Assembly: GCA_016208165.1 (NCBI GenBank)
Contig: JACQYL010000054.1
Location: 1 to 64,000 of the forward strand
Length of the DNA stretch: 64,000 nt
Reading direction: 5' to 3'
From: Deltaproteobacteria bacterium
GTDB lineage: Bacteria; Desulfobacterota; Desulfarculia; JACQYL01
Below are positions 23,333-31,651 of this stretch, in pieces. Under the pieces are notes generated by a model. It worked only from the letters and a program-made list of their open reading frames with translations. It was not told the DNA's origin and did no database searches. A program made the position numbers and the translations under genes. Positions within the stretch are counted from its first letter, which is position 1. Each line of letters opens with the position of its first letter.

Positions 23333-24334
23333 GTGCGATTTCCTATTCAGCTTCATCTGTCCATGATGAGGTATTTGCTGTCCAATGGGTTACACGGAGT
23401 CAAGCGATTCCCGTTGGTCCTTATGTTGGAGCCGACGCATCAATGCAACCTGAACTGTTCAGGTTGCGGGCGCATTCGAGAGTATGCCGACTCGTTGCAC
23501 CGCTCCCTTTCACTAGAAGAATGCCTGGCCTCCGTGGACGAAGCGGGGGCGCCGGTGGTCACCGTCACCGGGGGCGAGCCCCTCATATTATCCAACATAG
23601 GCCGCATCATTCGAGGAATCGTGGATCGTGGAAAGCACGTCTTCCTGTGCACCAACGGTACGTTGCTGAAAGAGAAGTTGGCTGAGTTCACGCCCGACGT
23701 GCGTCTGACGTTTAACATTCATCTGGATGGATTCGGAGAGGCGCACGACCGGATCCTCGGCCGGCGCGGCGTGTTCGAGTCCGCAGTGGAGGCCATTCGA
23801 TCGGCCAAAGAAAAAGGGTTTAGGGTCAGCACCAATACAACGGTATACAAAGACAGCGACCCGTCCAATCTGGCGCGCCTGCTGGACATGTTGCACCGAC
23901 TGGACGTGGACGGCATGCTCGTTTCGCCTGCGTTTGACTACGAAAGTGTGCACGAGGACCTGTTTCTCGACCGGGAGGAAATCGTCCGTAAGTTCAATTC
24001 GCTGTCCCATGTGTTCGATGGCCGCCGCATGATCAGCTCCCCCATATACCTCGAGTTTCTTTCCGGCAAACGTGATCTTCGCTGCACTCCCTGGGGTAAT
24101 CCGACTCGAAATCCAAAGGGTTGGAAATCCCCCTGCTATCTCATTACGGATACCCATTACGCGAGCTTCGAAGAATTGATGGAGAAGACGGACTGGGATC
24201 GGTACGAATCGGGAATGGACCTTCGCTGTCGTAACTGTATGGTCCACTGCGGCTTTGAACCGTCCGTCGTCCGCACCGTCGGTTCCCACCCCGGCGATCT
24301 GATAAAGATGATCCGTTGGAACCTGGATGCCTGA
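23333..24334 (+). CDS. hpnH: Radical SAM adenosylhopane synthase HpnH
   Basis: HpnH joins the 5'-deoxyadenosyl radical to diploptene to give adenosylhopane, the first step to extended C35 hopanoids. The 4Fe-4S motif is CNLNCSGC (Cys38, Cys42, Cys45), followed by TGGEPL (79-84), the HLDG strand, CTPWGNPTRNPKGWKSPCYL and the C-terminal DLRCRNCMVHCGFE. I chose GTG at 23333 because the sequence from there (RFPIQLHLSMMRYLL) matches the short N-terminal helix usual in the family, giving 333 residues. It overlaps the next gene by 8 bases. Confidence 0.92.
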   Translation: MRFPIQLHLSMMRYLLSNGLHGVKRFPLVLMLEPTHQCNLNCSGCGRIREYADSLHRSLSLEECLASVDEAGAPVVTVTGGEPLILSNIGRIIRGIVDRGKHVFLCTNGTLLKEKLAEFTPDVRLTFNIHLDGFGEAHDRILGRRGVFESAVEAIRSAKEKGFRVSTNTTVYKDSDPSNLARLLDMLHRLDVDGMLVSPAFDYESVHEDLFLDREEIVRKFNSLSHVFDGRRMISSPIYLEFLSGKRDLRCTPWGNPTRNPKGWKSPCYLITDTHYASFEELMEKTDWDRYESGMDLRCRNCMVHCGFEPSVVRTVGSHPGDLIKMIRWNLDA

Positions 24335-25133
24335 AATCCCCCAACTTCTCCTGGGAACCTTCCTTTTTCGCCCCTACGTGTTCGTATTTCTGGGCATCTA
24401 CGTCTTAAGCTGTGCGACCGCGTACGGCCTGCGCACATCGCTGTCATTTCTTGTGCTGGGCTACCTGATTGCTTTTGCATCCGAGTTTTCGTCCATACAC
24501 AACGGTTTTCCCTACGGTCATTATTATTATATTCCCACTACTACGCACCGGGAGCTGTGGATCGCCGGCGTTCCTTTCATGGACTCCATATCGTATGTGT
24601 TCATGTCCTACGCCGGCTATGGCATGGCTCTCTTTTTACGGACTCCATCGGGCGACGTTGAGAATCAGGAGTACTGGTCCTGCGTCCGTAAGGTGGAAAC
24701 TTCATGGCGCACACTGGTCCTCGGGGCGGTTCTTTTCGTCTTTCTAGACGTCATCATAGATCCTGTCGCGTTTCGCGGCGACCGCTGGTTTTTGGGAAAA
24801 ATCTATGGCTACCGGGAGGAAGGGTTCTATTTCGGAATTCCGTTATCCAATTTCTTGGGCTGGTTATTCGTGGGATTCGCGCTCATAAAGACGTTTCAGT
24901 TGCTGTTGGGAAGCGATCTGTTTCGCGCTGCCCGAGGACTCGAGCCGGGGCGGGCGAAATGGAGCCGGCTTTTGGGCCCCGTCCTATATGGTCTGATTGT
25001 GCTGGGAAACCTGAGTGTGACTTTCTGGATCGGTGAAGCGATGCTCGGGCTCGCAGGATCCGGGATGTCCGCGATCTTATTGTTTTTCGTGATTCGGAAA
25101 GTCCGACGTCGCAAACAGCACCTGCCCGGCTGA
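24327..25133 (+). CDS. CruF-like (DUF422/COG2324) polytopic membrane protein
   Basis: The 268-residue protein has about seven membrane helices. FASEFSSIHNGFPYGHYYYI, the GVPFMDSISYVFMSYAGY block, DVIIDPVAFRGDRWFLG and FYFGIPLSNFLGWLFVG are typical of the COG2324 family that includes carotenoid 1',2'-hydratase CruF and bisanhydrobacterioruberin hydratase. These enzymes hydrate terminal isoprenoid double bonds. There are no carotenoid synthesis genes here; it overlaps hpnH by 8 bases, so its substrate may be a hopanoid or another polyprenoid. That is inference. Confidence 0.8.
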   Translation: MPEIPQLLLGTFLFRPYVFVFLGIYVLSCATAYGLRTSLSFLVLGYLIAFASEFSSIHNGFPYGHYYYIPTTTHRELWIAGVPFMDSISYVFMSYAGYGMALFLRTPSGDVENQEYWSCVRKVETSWRTLVLGAVLFVFLDVIIDPVAFRGDRWFLGKIYGYREEGFYFGIPLSNFLGWLFVGFALIKTFQLLLGSDLFRAARGLEPGRAKWSRLLGPVLYGLIVLGNLSVTFWIGEAMLGLAGSGMSAILLFFVIRKVRRRKQHLPG

Positions 25134-25185
25134 ATTGTATAGAATCGGTTTTTCGCGGAAATGACCGTAAATGAATCTCCGCGAT

Positions 25186-26028
25186 TCAGCCTTTGGCAAC
25201 GTCAGGCTTGCCGGAGTCAGCCTCGGCGTGCGCCGTGGGAGCGAGGCCCGAAGCCGCCGGAAAACCCGGCAGATAGTCTTTCAGAATGGCCGTCACCGTG
25301 CGTTCGAGCGCCCTGGCTGCAGCGCGGGATCGGCGGGCCAGGCGAGCCATCCGGATGATAATGGCCGGCTCGGACAAGGCGTAACGAAATACCTTCTGAA
25401 GTCGTACCCGGCCCCTTTCATCCGTCAGTTTTTCGAGGTTCAAGTTGGGTTCCATGCCGAGTTCATCGCAAACGGACCGGACCGCGATAAAGGGCGTTGC
25501 CGATGCTTTGGCGACCGACGCCAGATGTGCGGTTTCCATGTCCACCACGGCCGGATTCCACTCGTTGGGCAGGATCTGCATAAGCTTGCGTTTGCCGGCG
25601 GGAGTGCTCGATGTGATGATGGTTCCGGGATGAAGCCATGACGGCGGAGAACTTCCCAGGGACCCGGCGGTCAAGTCGCAAACACGGCCCAAGGAGTTTG
25701 AACCCACGTCATAAGGCACCGATCTGATCCCGTAAATGGTGTCGCCGGGCTCGAGGTTTTCCGTCAGCCCCCCCGAGAAACCCATGGAGATTAGCAAACC
25801 CGGTTCGAAGTGCTTTAGAAGCCACCTGACGCCCGCCACTGCTCTCTCGGCGCCCATACCGGTTTCCACCAGCAGAAGGGCGCCTTTGTGCGCGGTCACG
25901 CACCGATACAACGAGAATCCGTGTTCCTTATTAATTACCCGGCGGCAGGATAGCGACCGGAGCAATGGCGCCAATTCCGCTCGGAGAGCCGCGACCAGTC
26001 CGACAGAATGCACGTTCGAGCGGGTCAC
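25186..26028 (-). CDS. hpnG: Hopanoid-associated nucleoside phosphorylase HpnG
   Basis: This 280-residue PNP/UDP-family phosphorylase removes adenine from adenosylhopane (the step after HpnH). Family signs: GLVAALRAELAPLL at the start, LLVETGMGAERAVAGVRWLL, SMGFSGGLTENLEPGD and PAVVDMETAHLASVAKASATPFIAVRSVCDE with the nucleoside-binding Met-Glu. The open frame is longer, but the extra 118 residues look like noise, and GTG at 26028 has AGGGA 6 bases upstream. It converges with the CruF-like gene, 52 bases apart. The C-terminal tail beyond about residue 225 is longer than I expect for the family. Confidence 0.88.
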   Translation of the reverse strand: MTRSNVHSVGLVAALRAELAPLLRSLSCRRVINKEHGFSLYRCVTAHKGALLLVETGMGAERAVAGVRWLLKHFEPGLLISMGFSGGLTENLEPGDTIYGIRSVPYDVGSNSLGRVCDLTAGSLGSSPPSWLHPGTIITSSTPAGKRKLMQILPNEWNPAVVDMETAHLASVAKASATPFIAVRSVCDELGMEPNLNLEKLTDERGRVRLQKVFRYALSEPAIIIRMARLARRSRAAARALERTVTAILKDYLPGFPAASGLAPTAHAEADSGKPDVAKG

Positions 26029-26042
26029 GATTCGTCCCTGAT

Positions 26043-26420
26043 TCAGTGGGGTACTATGATGCCGATGTCCGAAAACAGATGCAGGGCGTTGGATGATCCT
26101 TCGGGCTGGAAGTAGATGTTGTGTCCTCGCAAGATGACCTGCCCGTCTTGCACTTCGGTTTCCGGCACAATGGTGATCTCTCTGATGATGTACCAGGTGT
26201 TCGCCACCTCGATTTCCCGAACCAGGCCTGTCTCCGGCGTCACCCGGTACGGGATACGGTATGCCTGCAGCACTTGCACCAAAAAACGGTTTCGAGCCAT
26301 TTGAAGGTCTGCGGCGCGCTGTTCCATGGCGCGGATCTGTCCGGCGGTGCTCGCATGAGCCAAGGGACTGCAAAACAGGCAAGCAGCCATCATCACCACG
26401 CCTATGCGTATCCTGTTCAT
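26043..26420 (-). CDS. Small secreted protein of unknown function
   Basis: 125 residues from the ATG at 26420, which has GGAGG 8 bases upstream; the open frame extends further but without support. A clear signal peptide (RIGVVMMAACLFCSPLAHA) ends near residue 24. The mature part has a short helix (QIRAMEQRAADLQMARNRFLVQVLQAY) and a beta-rich half (VANTWYIIREITIVPETEVQDGQVILRGHNIYF). I recognise no family. It lies 14 bases upstream of hpnG on the same strand and may be co-transcribed with it, which is the only hint to a role. Confidence 0.7.
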   Translation of the reverse strand: MNRIRIGVVMMAACLFCSPLAHASTAGQIRAMEQRAADLQMARNRFLVQVLQAYRIPYRVTPETGLVREIEVANTWYIIREITIVPETEVQDGQVILRGHNIYFQPEGSSNALHLFSDIGIIVPH

Positions 26421-26835
26421 TTTACGGACCTCCTTGCATATCGTCGCGGCGCACTGCCGCAATTCGCGGGGCGGCTCTTTTAGAACAACGGACGCCCGCC
26501 CATCTTCCGGAGAATACAAGCATATCCTGAGCGTGATGCAAAAGCAACCCAACCGGCCGGCGCAACTGCTCGGGCATGAGCGGACGAAGATTTGTAAAGG
26601 CAACGACGGCAACCGCTCCGGAACAAGCACGTGGGACGCCGAAAACATCCATTCGGACTTCTCGAGGCGGCGGCATAACCGGACGGAAGGGCGGTCTCAT
26701 ACCGGGTCTCAAGCGGGATGTTTAGTTTCGTTTCGGCAAACATCTTGATCATTGCGGGTGATTTCTTTATGTTACGTGCAACCGCCCGATAAAGGTCCTG
26801 GAGTCGCTGCAACTTTTTAAGAGGTTCTGAGAAGA
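26421..26835. other. Divergent intergenic region, no gene seen
   Basis: 415 bases between the secreted-protein gene (minus) and the nucleotidyltransferase gene (plus). Several overlapping open frames exist but none has a ribosome binding site or recognisable motif. It presumably holds two divergent promoters, none of which I can define with confidence. Confidence 0.4.
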
Positions 26836-27663
26836 ATGAACGTGTCACCCAACGGAGTGCGGGCCGCCGCCGTCATCTTCGCCGCCGGTCGGGGAAGCCG
26901 AATGACCGGATATGAAGGGAATAAAACGCTCTTACCTCTGAAAGCGGAGGCTTCATCCTACGTGGGCAGCCGTCCGTTTTTGCACGAGATTCTGGATAAC
27001 TTGCCTGAAGGGTCCAAGGCGGTCGTGGTGAACTACAGGAAGGAAGACGTGGTGTCCGCCACCCGGAGCTATGATCCGGCGTACGTCGAGCAGCCGGTCA
27101 CCGATGGAACCGGAGGGGCTTTGCTGGCCGCAAGATGGTTTCTGAGGCAGGTTCCGGAAGACAAGGTGATTGTGACCATGGGAGACGTTCCGCTGATTCG
27201 GAGAGAGACGTTTCGTTCTCTGTTGGAATGCGCAAACCGGCAGGCCTTTGCGGTGCTTGGCTTCAAACCGCGGGACAAGGCTCAATACGGGGTTCTCGAG
27301 ATGGAGTCGGACCGCGTGGTCAGGATCACCGAATGGAGATATTGGAAGGAGTATGCGCCGGAACGCAGAGCACAGTTACGTGTTTTCAACGCGGGGATAT
27401 ATGCCGGAGATCGAGCCGCCATTCTGAGATTTCTGGAAGACTTGGAGGCGCGTCCCCATCTCGTTGAAAAACGTCGAGGCGGAAGAACGGTGTCGGTGAA
27501 GGAATATTTCATCACGGATCTGGTGGAATTGATGACCAGCGCGGGCGTGGCCGTTGGTTGTCATATCTGTGAGGATGAAACGGAAGTCATGGGGGTCGAC
27601 GATCCGGACGCATTGGAGATGGTCCAGCGTGAGTATTCCAGGCGCCGGTTGCAGGGGAACTGA
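26836..27663 (+). CDS. Nucleotidyltransferase resembling the N-terminal domain of GlmU
   Basis: A 275-residue protein with the nucleotide-binding loop FAAGRGSRMTG, the later QPVTDGTGGALLAARWFL (as in GlmU EQ..GTGHA), the metal-binding aspartate in VTMGDVPLIRRE and the NAGIY motif before FITDLVELM. It therefore resembles UDP-sugar pyrophosphorylases that use hexosamine 1-phosphate, but there is no left-handed beta-helix acyltransferase domain. The true sugar is unknown. It stands alone between the divergent region and the sigma-54 regulator. Confidence 0.8.
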   Translation: MNVSPNGVRAAAVIFAAGRGSRMTGYEGNKTLLPLKAEASSYVGSRPFLHEILDNLPEGSKAVVVNYRKEDVVSATRSYDPAYVEQPVTDGTGGALLAARWFLRQVPEDKVIVTMGDVPLIRRETFRSLLECANRQAFAVLGFKPRDKAQYGVLEMESDRVVRITEWRYWKEYAPERRAQLRVFNAGIYAGDRAAILRFLEDLEARPHLVEKRRGGRTVSVKEYFITDLVELMTSAGVAVGCHICEDETEVMGVDDPDALEMVQREYSRRRLQGN

Positions 27664-27788
27664 GAGTTTTGCTCAGGGCCCGGCGCATGGGCTTTGTCGA
27701 TGCCGGAACGTGCCGGTATCCTGGTTCAGGGCAAGCCGGTTCCCCATCGAACAGTAATGGGTCATGACGAACGTGAGTGTGAAACCGC

Positions 27789-29636
27789 ATGGCTAAGGAA
27801 CACCCCGTGGATTCGAAGTCTGTAGGGCTTCTGAACGAAATACGTCTCGAATACGTAAAGCATCTGTCCGTCAAGTTTCTAGACCTGCTGGCGCCCACTG
27901 AATTGCCTGCGTTTGAAGCCCATTTTTCGGAATGGTTGGAAGGGATGGGCAGCCCGGAATCCGGCGAGGATGATGGGATCCCCCGATACTTTCGCCCAAG
28001 GGAGTCGGGATCGTTTCAGAGCGCCGAGTTGGCCGCCGCATACGACGCCGTTCCTGCGGTCCGAGGAAAACTGTATCAGTTCATTGTGTCGGGCATGTTT
28101 CTGGATTATCTGAAGACGCTGCGCAACGGTGATTTCGAAACCATAAAGAAAGAATTCTCGGAGAAATTGGATCAGCTCGTTAAAGCCTATTACCTCCCCA
28201 CATCGGAGATCAGAAAGGAAGATCTGAATCTCCTCCAGGATGAATTGACTCGGATCACTCTTAATTATTATCACATATCCGGACACATCATGTCCGGCGA
28301 TGTCCGGATTGCCTCCGATTTGTCCGGAAAGGAAGACTTGGCCCTCATCTGGGGCAACCTAGATGACCTGGATCGAAAACTGGATGAACTCGAACGGTTG
28401 GCCAGGTCCGAGATCCCGATCCTTGTTACCGGCGAAACCGGAACCGGGAAGACCTTCTTGGCCCGCCATATTCACCAATTGAGTCGCCGGTCGCGATACC
28501 GCTGCCTGATCGTCAATTGCGCTTCCATACCGTCTCTTTTGTTTCAAAGCGAGCTGTTCGGATACAGAAAGGGGGCTTTCACCGGCGCGGTCCAGGACAA
28601 AATGGGATTGTTCAAAGCGGCCGATCGCGGTACCATCTTTTTGGACGAAATAGGAGAACTGGCGCCGGAAGACCAGGTAAAGCTATTGCAGGTGTTGGAA
28701 ACACAATCGTTTTTTCCTCTGGGGAGCCTTCAGGAAGTTTCCATCGACGTTCGGTTCATGTCCGGCACGAATCGTCCCCTGGAGAAAGCGGTACAAGAAG
28801 GCTGTTTCCGACAGGACTTGTATTACCGCATTAAAGGAGCTGAGATCGGTTTACCGCCCTTGAGGGATCGCATCGAGGTTCTGCCTCGACTGGCCCAACG
28901 GATCATGGAGAGGATCAGCGAACGGGAGGGCGTGAAACCGGCCGGCATCAGCAGCGCCACCATGGAACTGTTGAAAAGGTATGCCTGGCCGGGCAACGTG
29001 CGCGAGTTGGAGAACGTGCTGCAACGGGCCATGGCGCTGTCCCGTCCGGGAGACATTGAACCCAGGCATCTTCCGGACGAGATCGCGGGCTTGGGGCCGA
29101 AGACGAGGAAGCCCTCGGATGCCGGCGGGTATCTGCTGCGAGCGCGTCTGCGGAGTCAGGGGGTTGAAGACCGCTTTTTGGAAGAATTCCTGGTCCTTTC
29201 ACGTGGAACCAGCTTCAGCACGGCGGATCTGGCGTCCAAACATCCGCTGCCGGCCGGGCGCGGGAACGTCGCGGACGAAAGCCGCATGCGCATGGCCCGG
29301 CGTATGCTCGAGCCGATCAAGGATGAGATCATCGAGGACAATGGATCGAGGGCGCGAGCCGTGCGGTATCGGGTGCGCAGCTCCCTCCTGGATCAACCGT
29401 TCAGAGGGGCGGCCGATGAAATCAACCGGGCCGCCGACGAATTTCATTTGACCAGGCGCAAGGCGTTTCAGCTCTATGACGTACTGATGGAGTGCCGGGA
29501 GGCCGGTTTGACGGCGGAAACACTGGCGGATCTCGCGAGGATTTCCATCCGACAGGCCCACGCCCTCCTGTACCGGTTGCAGCATCGGGGAGTGGCGCCT
29601 CAACTGTATAAAAAGCCGGCCGACCGGGTGCAATAG
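27789..29636 (+). CDS. Sigma-54 activator with unusual N- and C-terminal domains
   Basis: 615 residues. The centre (about 185-430) is a complete sigma-54 AAA+ domain: GETGTGKT (215-222), SELFGYRKGAFTGA with the sigma-54 contact loop (about 254-267), GTIFLDEIGEL and WPGNVRELENVLQRA. The first about 180 residues are helical and are not a receiver, GAF or PAS domain that I recognise. The C-terminal 170 residues lack a Fis-type helix-turn-helix; instead there is a stretch ending in two possible HTH segments (EFHLTRRKAFQLYDVL and LADLARISIRQAHALLYRL). It is 4 bases upstream of the solute-binding protein gene and so likely co-transcribed with it, and may control the peptide locus behind it. Confidence 0.82.
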   Translation: MAKEHPVDSKSVGLLNEIRLEYVKHLSVKFLDLLAPTELPAFEAHFSEWLEGMGSPESGEDDGIPRYFRPRESGSFQSAELAAAYDAVPAVRGKLYQFIVSGMFLDYLKTLRNGDFETIKKEFSEKLDQLVKAYYLPTSEIRKEDLNLLQDELTRITLNYYHISGHIMSGDVRIASDLSGKEDLALIWGNLDDLDRKLDELERLARSEIPILVTGETGTGKTFLARHIHQLSRRSRYRCLIVNCASIPSLLFQSELFGYRKGAFTGAVQDKMGLFKAADRGTIFLDEIGELAPEDQVKLLQVLETQSFFPLGSLQEVSIDVRFMSGTNRPLEKAVQEGCFRQDLYYRIKGAEIGLPPLRDRIEVLPRLAQRIMERISEREGVKPAGISSATMELLKRYAWPGNVRELENVLQRAMALSRPGDIEPRHLPDEIAGLGPKTRKPSDAGGYLLRARLRSQGVEDRFLEEFLVLSRGTSFSTADLASKHPLPAGRGNVADESRMRMARRMLEPIKDEIIEDNGSRARAVRYRVRSSLLDQPFRGAADEINRAADEFHLTRRKAFQLYDVLMECREAGLTAETLADLARISIRQAHALLYRLQHRGVAPQLYKKPADRVQ

Positions 29637-29640
29637 GCCG

Positions 29641-31365
29641 ATGGACAAGGGAAGGCTCAAATTCCTGCTGGTGGAGGCGGGCTTCTGGTTCTATTCTGTT
29701 TTCGCCCTGGCGGTGATGTTCGTAATGCTGATTCCGGCCCTTTTCCCGCCCGAAAAGCCGCCTTACCCCATCGAGGAAAGTCCCGTGTACGGAGGAACGC
29801 TGCGGATCGACGTGGGCGCTCCCCTGGGAGATCTGAATCCTTACGGCGGAGGACATCACGGGGCCACGTACGCCATGCAGGCCATGTACAATTTCCTGTG
29901 CGCCAAGGCTGGGGAAGGGAAGTTGTCGCCCGATCTGGCCGACTCGTGGACCTCGGACGAGACGTCGAGGATCTGGCGCTTCCATCTTCGCCAAGGCGTT
30001 TCCTTTCACAACGGCCGGAAAGTGACTGCCGCGGACGTGAAATATTCCATTCAGGAAGCGTTTCGACAATGGTTTCCTTCAATGAAGGAGAGCGTCCATG
30101 GGATTGAGATCTTGAATGAAGCACACGTTGGCATCCGGCTGTCGGTTTCCTTTCCGGATTTCCTGGAGTATGTTTCCCAGATACCGATCATTCCGAAGGA
30201 CTCACTGCAAAACGGAACCGACTGGTACGAATCTCCCGTGGGCACGGGCCCGTTCCGGTTCGGATCCCGGGACGGCGACAGGAGCATCGTGCTCGACGCC
30301 TTCCCGGGCTACTACGAAGGACGGCCGCGCCTGGACCACCTGGAGTTCACGTTTCCGGATCCTGAAGAGAGCGTCTTGTGGCGGTTTCTCAAGGAGAGAT
30401 CGGATGCGGTGCTGGAAGCGGAACCGCGATATCTGCTGTTTTTGAACGGCGTCCCATACTTCCAGCGGGCCTATTTGACCACCATTCCGTACTACTACGT
30501 CATCATGATCAACCACCGGCGCCCCCCTTTTGACGATTCCCGGGCTAGGGCCGCTGTTGCGTACGCCATCGACGCGTCCCGGTTGAGCGAGAATTTTGTC
30601 GGAGGAGGGGAAGCCCCTGTTCATGCAGGGCAGCCTTGGGAAGAAGCGGCGCCGTTTGCAAAACCGCTCCCGTTCGATTTTCGGAAAGCCGAGGACCTCC
30701 TGGCGTCCGCCGGCTGGAAACTGGGGGATGACGGGCTGTACGTTAACAAAGATTCCGAGCCTTTCGAGGTGAATCTTCTCGTGCCGGCCGAGTTCACCTG
30801 GGAGATCGACGCGGCCGAACGCTTGCAGGGCCAGCTCCTGCGATTCGGCATCGACCTGCACGTCGAAATCATGGAGTACCGCGCCATGGAGGAAGGCCGC
30901 CTGAAACCGGGTCGATTCGACGCCGCATTGAACATCGTAAGGCTGCACATCGATCAGCCGGAACACATGCACAATCTCTTTCACAGCACAGGGGGTTGGA
31001 ACTTCGGCGGATACGGCAATCCCGATGCGGATGCGCTGCTGGCAGGAGTGCTTCACGAACCGGACCGGGATCGGAGGATGGAGCTGTACCGCGAGCTGGG
31101 AAGACGGTTTTCGGACGATCTCCCCGTCATATTTCTTGCCCAAAAACGCATCGTGTCCACCATGTCCGATTACTTCGGAGGACTCGAGAGCGTAACTGTC
31201 AGGCCCTCCGCCCGCAAGGAGTATCAGCTTGTCTACCTGAAGCAGGGCGCCGAACCGGGAGGGTTTCAGCTCCTCAACCATCAGCGTGCTCCGGAACTGG
31301 GCCTGTTCTGGGGCAAACCGACGTTTCTGGAGGCCGTGGACGCCTATCGCAAGGATTCCCAGTAG
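29641..31365 (+). CDS. Membrane-anchored solute-binding protein, family 5 (peptide type)
   Basis: 574 residues. A hydrophobic N-terminal helix (about 12-34) without an evident cleavage site or lipobox suggests the protein stays anchored outside. The rest is a family-5 extracellular binding protein: YGGTLRIDVGAPLGDLNPY, LADSWTSDETSRIWRFHLRQGVSFHNGRKVTAADVKYSIQEA, PVGTGPFRFGS, ARAAVAYAIDASRL, and a C-terminal FGGYGNPDADALL. Such proteins normally bind oligopeptides for an ABC importer, but no permease or ATPase gene is near. It is flanked by a sigma-54 activator and a small peptide gene, so it might sense or capture a peptide. Confidence 0.85.
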   Translation: MDKGRLKFLLVEAGFWFYSVFALAVMFVMLIPALFPPEKPPYPIEESPVYGGTLRIDVGAPLGDLNPYGGGHHGATYAMQAMYNFLCAKAGEGKLSPDLADSWTSDETSRIWRFHLRQGVSFHNGRKVTAADVKYSIQEAFRQWFPSMKESVHGIEILNEAHVGIRLSVSFPDFLEYVSQIPIIPKDSLQNGTDWYESPVGTGPFRFGSRDGDRSIVLDAFPGYYEGRPRLDHLEFTFPDPEESVLWRFLKERSDAVLEAEPRYLLFLNGVPYFQRAYLTTIPYYYVIMINHRRPPFDDSRARAAVAYAIDASRLSENFVGGGEAPVHAGQPWEEAAPFAKPLPFDFRKAEDLLASAGWKLGDDGLYVNKDSEPFEVNLLVPAEFTWEIDAAERLQGQLLRFGIDLHVEIMEYRAMEEGRLKPGRFDAALNIVRLHIDQPEHMHNLFHSTGGWNFGGYGNPDADALLAGVLHEPDRDRRMELYRELGRRFSDDLPVIFLAQKRIVSTMSDYFGGLESVTVRPSARKEYQLVYLKQGAEPGGFQLLNHQRAPELGLFWGKPTFLEAVDAYRKDSQ

Positions 31366-31412
31366 GCCCGACAGACCAACTCACCGATATTTCATTGCTA
31401 TTCCTCTTATTT

Positions 31413-31441
31413 GCCCGGAAAACCCGGGCGCCCCTCTTTTT
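31413..31441 (+). terminator. Possible Rho-independent terminator after the binding-protein gene
   Basis: GCCCGG-AAAAC-CCGGGC (31413-31429) is followed by GCCCCTCTTTTT. The 6-bp GC stem is good, but the T-run begins 6 bases after it. It would separate the upstream genes from the peptide gene. Confidence 0.45.
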
Positions 31442-31454
31442 GGCACGCCTTGCA
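31441..31454 (+). promoter_or_regulatory. Sigma-54-like element with a spacer 2 bases too short
   Basis: TGGCACG-CC-TTGCA shows both half-sites of a sigma-54 promoter (TGGCACG-N4-TTGCW) but with 2 bases between them in place of 4, so GG and GC are 8 and not 10 bases apart. It sits about 50 bases upstream of the peptide gene. As written it should not be functional; see findings. Confidence 0.25.
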
Positions 31455-31503
31455 ACCCCTTCTGAATTGACGCGCGCAATTTCAGGAAAGGAGGCGGACA
31501 CCT

Positions 31504-31593
31504 ATGATGTGCATGACCATTACGGAAGCCGGGTACCATTTCGAGTCGGCTCGTCCCTATTGCTGTTGGGTTGGGCCCATGGCGGCAATGTAA
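31504..31593 (+). CDS. 29-residue peptide, candidate precursor for the radical SAM enzyme
   Basis: A tiny gene with an excellent ribosome binding site (AAAGGAGG, 9 bases before the ATG at 31504; a second ATG follows directly). Key residues: Cys3, Tyr11, His12, Arg17, and PYCCWVGP at 18-25 with adjacent Cys20-Cys21 and Trp22; the end is MAAM. It has no membrane helix and no similarity that I recognise. It is followed, 97 bases later, by a radical SAM/SPASM enzyme and then an MFS transporter on the same strand, the order typical of ribosomally made peptides that are modified and exported. That it is the substrate is inference. Confidence 0.55.
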   Translation: MMCMTITEAGYHFESARPYCCWVGPMAAM

Positions 31594-31651
31594 ATCCGAT
31601 TTTACCCGAGGAGAGTATACGTCGACGACGTGCCGTATGATCCGGTAGGCG

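Noticed and set aside
27728-27743. TGGTTCA-GGGC-AAGCC upstream of the sigma-54 activator gene as a sigma-54 promoter
   Set aside because: The spacing is right but the half-sites match poorly (TTGC is AAGC).
30202-31281. 359-residue minus-strand open frame over the binding-protein gene
   Set aside because: It is an antisense shadow; the plus-strand protein shows clear family-5 motifs and the minus frame shows none.
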